Assembly (NCBI RefSeq): GCF_000186865.1
Contig: NW_008705567.1
Location: 1,690,117 to 1,754,116, forward strand
Direction: 5' to 3'
Length of the DNA stretch: 64,000 bases
From: Aureococcus anophagefferens
Taxonomy: Eukaryota > Sar > Pelagophyceae > Pelagomonadales > Pelagomonadaceae
A program made the translations under genes and the position numbers. Under the pieces are notes generated by a model that worked only from the letters and a program-made list of their open reading frames with translations, searched no databases and was not told the origin of the DNA. Of the stretch, positions 57,825 through 64,000 are shown in pieces. Each line of letters begins with the position of its first letter. The first letter of the stretch is position 1.

Positions 57825-58889
57825 TTACCGCCAGAGCGCGTCGCTCTCCCCGCCCGCGAGGCGTCGCGCGAAGGCCTCGTCGGCCTCGTCGAGGTCGAGG
57901 CGCTCGGAGCGGCCGGAGGAGCGGCGCGGCGCCGGCGCGAGCGCCGGCGCGCGACCGGAGCTTCGGAGCTCCCGGCGGCCGGACGACGGGCCGAGCTCCT
58001 GGCGCGCGAAGCTCCGCGCGAGGTCCTCGTCGTCGTTCGCCGCGCGCCAGCCGCCGCGGAGCTGCGCGAGGTCCTCGTCGTCGTCCGCGCGGCCGCCGAG
58101 CGCCGGCCCGCCGCCGCCGCGCTCCGCGGCCGCGCGCCGCTGCATGATCTCGCGGACGGCGTTGCGGTCGCGCGCGGCCGCGGCGCGGTTCGCGTCGCCG
58201 CCGTAGGGCAGCGGCGCGTTGTCGCCGTAGGGCAGCGCGCCCTCGTGGACGTCCACATCGACGACGTGGCCGCGGCCGCCGTGGAGCACGTGGCCGCGGT
58301 TGAAGTAGTCGAAGGACTCGCCTCCCGAGACCGTCGTCCGCGTCATGGACTCCATGGACCCATTGGCGCGCTTGATCGTCGAGATCTGCGTGACCTTGCG
58401 CGCGCCGGGCCGGGCCGGCGGCGGCGCGCCGCGCCAGGGCGACTCGTTCCCAAAGAAGCGGTCGAACTGGGCCCGCGCGTCGTCGACGGTGAAGCCGCCG
58501 CCGCCGCGGGGCGCCGTCGCGTGGCGCGCGGCCCGCGCCTCGTCGAAGAAGTCGTCGCCGAAGCCGAAGCCGCCGCCGAAGCCGCTCTCGCCGAACGACG
58601 GGTCGAAGCCGGGCGCGGGCCGCGGCGCGAAGCCCTCGGCGCCGCCGCGGCTCGACCCGCGGCTCGAGGCGCCGCCGCCGGCGAGCGCCGCGTCGTAGTC
58701 TTTGCGCCTCGCCTCGTCGGAGAGCGTCGCGTAGGCCTCGCCGACGGCCTTGAAGGCGTCCTCCGTGTTCCGCCCGGGGTTCTTGTCCGGGTGCGTCTCC
58801 AGCGCCTTCTTCTTGTAGGCCTTGCGGATGTCCGCCGCCGTGGCGCGCTTCGTGAGGCCCAACACCTTGTAGAAGTCGGGGTCGCGCAT
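57825..58889 (-). CDS. DnaJ-domain protein (type III J-protein)
   Basis: 354 residues from ATG at 58889 (MRDPDFYKVLGLTKRATAAD). The J domain is residues 4-68: IRKAYKKKALETHPDKNPGR with the HPD motif that stimulates Hsp70, then AFKAVGEAYATLSDEARRKD. A Gly/Phe-rich region follows (GFDPSFGESGFGGGFGFGDD), then FTVDDARAQFDRFFGNESPW and a disordered Arg/Ala tail with repeated DDEDLA units. There is no zinc-finger or DnaJ C-terminal domain, so it is a specialised co-chaperone like DNAJB6/B2. Location is probably cytosolic or nuclear. Divergent from the RGS gene, 151 bp between starts. Confidence 0.92.
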   Translation of the reverse strand: MRDPDFYKVLGLTKRATAADIRKAYKKKALETHPDKNPGRNTEDAFKAVGEAYATLSDEARRKDYDAALAGGGASSRGSSRGGAEGFAPRPAPGFDPSFGESGFGGGFGFGDDFFDEARAARHATAPRGGGGFTVDDARAQFDRFFGNESPWRGAPPPARPGARKVTQISTIKRANGSMESMTRTTVSGGESFDYFNRGHVLHGGRGHVVDVDVHEGALPYGDNAPLPYGGDANRAAAARDRNAVREIMQRRAAAERGGGGPALGGRADDDEDLAQLRGGWRAANDDEDLARSFARQELGPSSGRRELRSSGRAPALAPAPRRSSGRSERLDLDEADEAFARRLAGGESDALWR

Positions 58890-59040
58890 GGCTCACGACC
58901 GCCTTCCTAACGAATCGGGCAGCCTCTATCGTTCGACTTCGACGGGGTAAATCAGCTTAGCTTGGGGCAGCATGATGATCTGCACGATGGCGTGATCCGC
59001 CCCGCAGCAAGGATGGCGTGATCGGGACCGCGCGACGACG

Positions 59041-61554
59041 ATGGTGCTGTTCCGCTGGTTCCCGTCGCGCCGGACGAAGGACGCGACGAAAAGGCCGAGC
59101 ATCCGCATGCCCGCGCCGTCGGACGCGCCGCACCACGGCCTCACGTCCAAGGCCCGGCTGCTGAGCGCGATCCTCGCGTCGCCGGCCTGCCGCGGCGAGC
59201 TGCACCACTACCTCGCCGGCGAGTTCGCGAGCGAGTCCGTCGAGTTCTGGGAGGCCGTGGAGACCTTCAAGACGCTCGCGGACGATCCGGCGCTCCACAG
59301 CACGGGCGAGGTCATCTTACAAAAATTCGTCGTCGCCGGCGCGCCGCTCCAGGTGAACATCTCGTCGGCGCTGCGCGACGCGACGAAAGCGCAGTTCGAG
59401 GACCTCGAGCGCGCCCTGTCCGCGCGGCGGCGCGAGGACCGCGAGGAGTCGGCCGGCGACGAGTCCTCGGGCGCGGACGAGTCCGACGGCGAGTACCCGC
59501 GCCTGAGCACCAAGGCCGCGCGGCTCCTGGGCGTGGCCGAATCGGGCGCGGACCGGGACCGCGCCGTCGAGAGCCTGCGGACCGCGCGGCGGTCCTCGCG
59601 GTGGTCGCGCGCGCCGCCGCCGCCGGGCGAGAAGCCGAGCAGCCCGCGGAAGGCGCGGAGGCGCATCCCGACGGACGTCTTCGACGAGGCGCGGCGCGAG
59701 GTCGAGCGGAGCCTCGAGTGCGACGCGCTCGACCGCTTCCTCGCGTCCGCGCACGGAAGGTACGCGTTGTTGTCGCTCGACTCGCGCGACGGCGTCCTCG
59801 CGGAGGCGCCGGAGCTCCACGAGTACCGGCGGCGGCTCCAGCTCTGGCGGCCCTGCCGCGGCACACTCTATCTGGACGCACTGGCCCTGGAGCGGCCCCA
59901 CCTGCACCTGGGCCGCAAGACGCGTTGTGTCGGCCTCGCGCGCGTCGTCGCCGTCGGCGCCGCGAGCGCGCACTCGAAAGACCACTGCCTCGAGCTCCGC
60001 CACCGGGGCGACCAGGGGACCCTGAAGCCGCTCCTCATCGCCTTCGGGTCCGCGGCGGAGCGCGCGACCTGGCGGCGCCTCCTCGAGCGCGCCGTCGGCG
60101 CCGCGCGCGCGCTCCCGGGCGGCGCGGCGAACCGCGGCGCCGCGTCGGCGAGCGTCGTCGCCGCCTGGGAGGGCGCCGTGCAGGCGCCGCCGTCGCCGAC
60201 GGGCGGCGGCTTCGAGAACCCGTTCCCGGACGAGCCGGACGCGCCGCGCGACGAGCCGAAACCCCCCGAAGCGACCGCGGCCGAGGCGCTCCTGCCGCCG
60301 GACGACGGCCTCGAGACGGCGCGCACACGCTGCGACCGGCTCTGCGCCGAGCTCCTCGGCGCGCTCCAGGCCGAGTGGTGCCGCGAGCTCGCCGCGCGCG
60401 TCGCCGCGGTTGGCGACGCGGCCGCGGCGCCCGAGGCCCCGCCGCGGCGGAGCTCGCGGCGGCCGTCGCTGTCCCAGACATCGGCGCCGGAGCTCGTGAC
60501 CCTGGACCTCGGCCTCGGCGCGGCGCCGTCGGCCCTTCGACTATTATCGGCCGCCAAGCACGCGGCCGCGGCCGCCGCGGCGCGCCACGCGATCGCGTCG
60601 CGGACGCTCGCCGACGGCGCGGGCGCCAAGGTGCGCCGCGGCTACCACGCCGTCGGCGCCGCCAACGAGCTCAAGCGCGTCCGCGCGTTCCGCGAGCTCG
60701 CGGAGGCGCTCCAGGAGGCCGCGGACGACGGCGCGGCCGCGCGCGCGCGATGGCGGCGCGTGCGCGACCGCCTCGGCGACGTCGTCGCGCTCGGCGGCGC
60801 GAGACCCCGGAGCCCGACGCCGCGGCGCTCGACGCTCGTGCCGGACGCGGGGTACCTGGGCCTGACCTGCGGCCTCGTGTCCGAGTCGACGCTGGACATC
60901 GCGGGCTCGTTCCTCGACAGCCTGACCTCGGGCACCTTCTCCGGGCCCGCGGACCTCCCGGACGAGCGGCCCGCGCCGCCCGACGCCGCCGCGCGGCGCG
61001 AACGGGCCCTGCGGGACGCGCTGCGGCGCGCGGAGCGGCGCGCGGCGCCGGACGCGGCCGCGGCGGCGCGCGCGCGCAGGCTCGGCGCGGCCCTCGCCGC
61101 GCGGCGCGCGCCGGCCTGCGTCGTCTGCGCCGGGGGCGTGCTCAAGGACGGCGCGGCGACGCCGCCGCGGATCTGCCTCGTCGCGCCGCGCGGGTCGTCG
61201 GCGTTGTCCTGGGTCCACGGCGACTGCGCGGCCTGCGCCGCGTGCGGCGCGACGGATCTGGCGCTGCCCGGCGGCCCGCCGGGGACCTCGTCCCTCGAGC
61301 TGCGGGCCGACGCCGCGGGGCGCCTGCTCTGCGCGGCCTGCGCGCGGCCGCCGTCGAGCGCGCGGCGCCGGTCGTCGAGCTTGCTCCGCGCGACCGCGAG
61401 CATGGACGACGCGCCGCCCCTGCGCTTCTCGAGCACGCTCGCGCCCCTCGTCGACCGCTCCGGCGACGACACGCCGCGGATCGACTCGGACACGGACTCG
61501 GACTCGGACCAGGACGCGATCTTCCATTCCCCGCGGTCGCATAGAACTCGTTGA
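59041..61554 (+). CDS. RGS-domain protein with PH-like and LIM-like regions
   Basis: 837 residues from ATG at 59041. Residues 38-126 match the first part of an RGS domain (LLSAILASPACRGELHHYLA, SESVEFWEAVETFK, VILQKFVVAGAPLQVNISS). Its last helices (DVFDEARREVERSLECDALD, RFLAS) come only at 211-236, after an acidic and basic insertion of about 85 residues. A PH-like region is at about 255-350 (LQLWRPCRGTLYLDALAL, HCLELRHRG, AERATWRRLLERAV). The C-terminal third has Cys pairs (CVVCAGG, CAACAACGATDL, LLCAACARP) like a LIM or FYVE-type zinc finger. RGS domains speed GTP hydrolysis by G-alpha subunits, so a G-protein route linked to membranes is likely. Confidence 0.78.
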   Translation: MVLFRWFPSRRTKDATKRPSIRMPAPSDAPHHGLTSKARLLSAILASPACRGELHHYLAGEFASESVEFWEAVETFKTLADDPALHSTGEVILQKFVVAGAPLQVNISSALRDATKAQFEDLERALSARRREDREESAGDESSGADESDGEYPRLSTKAARLLGVAESGADRDRAVESLRTARRSSRWSRAPPPPGEKPSSPRKARRRIPTDVFDEARREVERSLECDALDRFLASAHGRYALLSLDSRDGVLAEAPELHEYRRRLQLWRPCRGTLYLDALALERPHLHLGRKTRCVGLARVVAVGAASAHSKDHCLELRHRGDQGTLKPLLIAFGSAAERATWRRLLERAVGAARALPGGAANRGAASASVVAAWEGAVQAPPSPTGGGFENPFPDEPDAPRDEPKPPEATAAEALLPPDDGLETARTRCDRLCAELLGALQAEWCRELAARVAAVGDAAAAPEAPPRRSSRRPSLSQTSAPELVTLDLGLGAAPSALRLLSAAKHAAAAAAARHAIASRTLADGAGAKVRRGYHAVGAANELKRVRAFRELAEALQEAADDGAAARARWRRVRDRLGDVVALGGARPRSPTPRRSTLVPDAGYLGLTCGLVSESTLDIAGSFLDSLTSGTFSGPADLPDERPAPPDAAARRERALRDALRRAERRAAPDAAAAARARRLGAALAARRAPACVVCAGGVLKDGAATPPRICLVAPRGSSALSWVHGDCAACAACGATDLALPGGPPGTSSLELRADAAGRLLCAACARPPSSARRRSSSLLRATASMDDAPPLRFSSTLAPLVDRSGDDTPRIDSDTDSDSDQDAIFHSPRSHRTR

Positions 61555-61596
61555 GGTTTATAGTTGCATGTTCAAACTGCCGGTTGACTGTCGAGC

Positions 61597-63016
61597 ATGG
61601 GCAGCAGCGTCGCCATCATGTGGCTGCGCCTCGCCGTCGTCGCGGCGTCGCTCGCGCGCGTCGCCGCGGCGGCGCCGGTGCGCGACCACTGCTTCCTCGA
61701 CGAGGTGAACCGGACGATCCGCGTCGCCAAGGACTTCATGTGAGCACGCCCGCTGTTTTGCTCATCCATCACTCACACGCATCCTCCGTAGGGACTGGGG
61801 CGGCAGCGACCGGCTCTTCAGCCGCTGGTGGATGGACCACGTCGCGGACTACAAGCTCGACCGCGAGTTCTGCCCGGACCAGGACTTCCTGAAATGCCTC
61901 GAGGGCAAGTGGCGGTCGGGCCCGGGCGAGGTCACGGTGCTCCAGGCCGGCGGCGACGGCATCTGCAAGATGGCGCGGCTGCTCGCGGACGCGCCGCACC
62001 CCTACATCTACATCACGCCGGCGGAGAACTGGGGCGCCGTGAGCAGCCAGAGCTTCAACCGGACGGCGAACTGGAACTACTGGACGGACCCGCGCCAGTG
62101 CCTCGAGGAGCGCGACCGCGGCGTCATGACCGCGAGCAGCCCGGACTATCTGTACGCCATCAAAGACATCGACCCGCGGCGGTCCCGCTTCGTGCGGGAC
62201 TGGCTCGAGACGACGGAGCTGCGCATGATCTTCACGACGCAGCACCAGCGCGACGTGCGCCACCCGAAGATCGTGTCCTTCCCGCTGGGCATCCGCCGCG
62301 GCAACATCCCCATGCTCCTCACGCTCATCATGGGCGCCGTGCGGCCGCCGCGGACGCGCCTGCTGTTGATCAACAACAGCGGCTGGAAGTTCCGGAGCGG
62401 CATCAACGACCGCGTCGCGCGCAACTTCGACCCGCCGCTGGAGAATTTGTACTGCACGAAGAAGCACTGCGCCATCGCCGAGGGCGCCACCTTCGACGGC
62501 AAGCCCATCGACGAGGGCGACTACCGCCGCTTGATGAACAACCCGCCGGACCTCGCCGCGTTCTACCGATTCTCGCCGTACGGCCAGATCGCGACGTCCA
62601 AGTTCGTGCTCTGCCCGCCGGGCCTCGGCGCGGACAGCTACCGCATCTGGGAGGTCATCTACCTCGGCGCGATCCCCGTCATCGAGCGCACGAACGGCGC
62701 CTGGGACGACATCTTCGTCGACATGCCCGTGCTGCTCGTCGACGACTTCGCCGAGGTCGACGCGCCCTTTCTGCATGCGGCCTACGACCGCATCCTGAAG
62801 CGCTGCGGCGCCTACGACTCGCGCAAGCTCACGAAGTCCTACTGGCTCAACTTCATCCGCCGCCAGGGCACGACGAAGCTCGGGCCGGGCCACCGGGCCC
62901 ACCCCGTCGCGCCGCGCGACGCGAACCCGTTCCCGCCGGACCTGAGGCACAACATCCCCGAGTTCCTCGCGCGCCGGCTCCCCCGGCACCTCGCGCCGCC
63001 GCCGAAGAAACGTTAA
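61597..63016 (+). CDS. Exostosin-like glycosyltransferase (GT47-type)
   Basis: Joining 61597-61739 to 61792-63016 gives 455 residues. The N-terminus (AIMWLRLAVVAASLARVAAA) is a signal peptide or type-II anchor, as expected for the Golgi lumen. Features of the exostosin family: YIYITPAENWGAVSS, VVSFPLGIRRGN-like KIVSFPLGIRRGNIPML, LLLINNSGWKFRSG, and the donor-binding end KFVLCPPGLGADSYRIWEVI with LGAIPVIERTNGAWDDIFVD. The E in YRIWEVIYLGAIPV is the expected sugar-nucleotide residue. Members transfer GlcA, Xyl, Gal or GlcNAc in wall and glycan synthesis; the sugar cannot be told. Stop 7 bp from the convergent gene's stop. Confidence 0.85.
61740..61791 (+). other. Intron in exostosin-like gene
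   Basis: A 52-nt GT-AG phase-2 intron, donor AT|GTGAGC, acceptor CTCCGTAG. Removal joins KDFM to DWGGSDRLFSRWW. The donor is the closest to consensus in the window. Confidence 0.9.
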
Positions 63017-63023
63017 TAGGACC

Positions 63024-63965
63024 CTACCGCACCCACTGGTCTCTGTGGAAGCTGCAGTCGTTGCAGCAGGCCTCGCCGACGCCGGCGTAGGGCAGCAGGC
63101 AGCCGTTGCACCAGACTGCGCCGCACTCCCGCCAGCCTTTATCTCCGCTGCATGTGTCGTGGCACGATGGACAGCAGATCGTATTGCAGTAGAAGCACAT
63201 TGCGAGCTTCTTCTGGTCCAAGATCTTGCCGCAGCAGGCGGGGTTGATCGTATCCTCGTCCTGGAAGTAGCCGCAGCGCGAGCTCGCGATCGCGGCGCAG
63301 GAGGCCTCGTGACGCTCGGCGTGCTCCCCGCAGATGGGCACGTGGCAGCGGTGGCACGGTTCCACGTTGCAGCCGCAAGTCATGTCTCGCGACGGGCAAC
63401 CGTCGACGGCGCAGCGCCGCCGCTGGGGCACGCGCCGCGGGTCGTAGCGGGCGCGGCAGTCCGACACCGCGCAGAGCCCGAGCGCATCGTCGCCGCCGCC
63501 GCTCCCGTGGAGCTTGAGGATGGAATTGCATCGGAGATGGTCATCGTAGAGGTCGTCGCGCTTCCGCTTGCGGTCGGCGGCGAGCTTCGATTTGGCCGAA
63601 GCGTACTCGGCCTGGATCCGGTCGCGCTCGCCGTCGGCGCGGGCCATGAGTGCCGTTTGTTTCGCTGCGAGCCTGCGCACGGCCTCTTGGAGCAATGCCT
63701 CGGCGTCGCTCGCGGCCGAGGCCTCCTCGGAATTCGCGAGGTCGTCGCGCGCGCGCTCGTAGACCTCCGCCACGCGCGCGGCGTGCGACTCGCGGCACTC
63801 CACGGCGTCAGCGTCCGCGTCCTCCTCCAAGGCCATCGAGTCGAACCGCATCTTCTCCGCAGCGGCTGCGCCCGAGATCGCGAACAGCGTCTTTGGCTCG
63901 GCCCCCGCGGCGAACGGCGCCGGCGCCGGCGCCGTCGTCGGCTCTCCCGTCACGAGAAGAGACAT
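63024..63965 (-). CDS. Cys/His-rich coiled-coil protein, possibly 5'-incomplete
   Basis: 313 residues from ATG at 63965 (MSLLVTGEPTTA). The frame stays open to the window edge (GEVIEYIGYDK before this Met), so the true start may lie outside. Residues 40-140 are a charged coiled coil (ARVAEVYERARDDLANSEEA, RIQAEYASAKSKLAADRKRK). The C-terminal 150 residues hold over 25 Cys and several His in groups such as CGCNVEPCHRCHVPIC, CFYCNTICCPSCHD and CNGCLLPYAGVGEACCNDC, probably binding several zinc ions. The layout recalls RING/B-box-type ubiquitin ligases, but the spacing fits none exactly. Confidence 0.68.
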   Translation of the reverse strand: MSLLVTGEPTTAPAPAPFAAGAEPKTLFAISGAAAAEKMRFDSMALEEDADADAVECRESHAARVAEVYERARDDLANSEEASAASDAEALLQEAVRRLAAKQTALMARADGERDRIQAEYASAKSKLAADRKRKRDDLYDDHLRCNSILKLHGSGGGDDALGLCAVSDCRARYDPRRVPQRRRCAVDGCPSRDMTCGCNVEPCHRCHVPICGEHAERHEASCAAIASSRCGYFQDEDTINPACCGKILDQKKLAMCFYCNTICCPSCHDTCSGDKGWRECGAVWCNGCLLPYAGVGEACCNDCSFHRDQWVR

Positions 63966-64000
63966 TTTGTCATATCCGATGTACTCGATCACCTCGCCCG

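Noticed and set aside
1..64000. CRISPR arrays, prokaryotic operons or a prophage
   Set aside because: No regularly spaced identical repeats with unique spacers, no ribosome-binding-site pattern and no phage genes; spliceosomal introns and kinesin, SNARE and RGS genes show nuclear eukaryotic DNA.

Overview
The window is nuclear DNA from a very GC-rich, gene-dense eukaryote. The best guess is a heterokont alga close to the pelagophytes (Aureococcus/Pelagomonas-like). This is inference, from four things: third-position G/C saturation; few and short introns; several proteins with a signal-peptide-like start followed by an Ala/Pro-rich plastid transit-like stretch (LPA1-like, MsrA, GNAT); and transposon-derived introns of the introner type, known from Aureococcus and Micromonas. 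About 29 protein genes are supported. Most long open frames on the opposite strand are shadows caused by the GC bias.

Layout. 1-15.8 kb: a START-domain membrane protein (partial), a structured AT-richer gap ending in T23, a PLP-fold enzyme, an ankyrin/CAP-Gly protein, a syntaxin-5-like SNARE, an ankyrin protein, an LPA1/Rep27-like plastid protein, a two-WW protein with one intron, an F-box-like protein, TVP23, a secreted SGNH-like protein, a coiled-coil protein and a hotdog thioesterase. 15.8-22.3 kb: a Jhy-like protein and a kinesin sharing one divergent promoter, a 1,095-bp non-autonomous DNA transposon (79-bp perfect terminal inverted repeats, 8-bp target duplication), an F-box protein and a plastid GNAT. 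22.66-49.15 kb: one giant gene. 49.2-64 kb: two ankyrin paralogues, a small membrane protein, an O-methyltransferase, a secreted Cys-rich protein, MsrA, a small membrane protein, a multi-pass membrane protein, a DnaJ protein, an RGS/PH-like/LIM-like protein, an exostosin-like glycosyltransferase and a Cys-rich coiled-coil protein.

The centre of interest is the giant gene. Joining five exons gives exactly 8,560 codons (8,559 residues, about 0.9 MDa). The protein is built almost wholly of two alternating beta-sandwich-like modules, roughly 30 pairs by eye, with a block of seven EF-hand loops, two Tudor/SH3-like inserts and at least five Trp-containing helical inserts. I do not recognise a described family. 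All four of its introns are copies of one short transposon-like element. Three copies are exactly 192 bp; one of these is inverted relative to the other two. The fourth is a diverged 203-bp relative. Each is flanked by an 8-bp target duplication that begins GT or GC, so the duplication supplies the donor, the element's terminal CAG supplies the acceptor, and removal restores the uninterrupted coding sequence.

Neighbouring genes are packed tightly. Six tail-to-tail pairs have only 4-12 bp between stop codons, and several head-to-head intervals or gene starts carry small tandem repeats. Functions appear to be ordinary housekeeping (Golgi traffic, plastid upkeep, cytoskeleton, signalling); no operon-like pathway links them.
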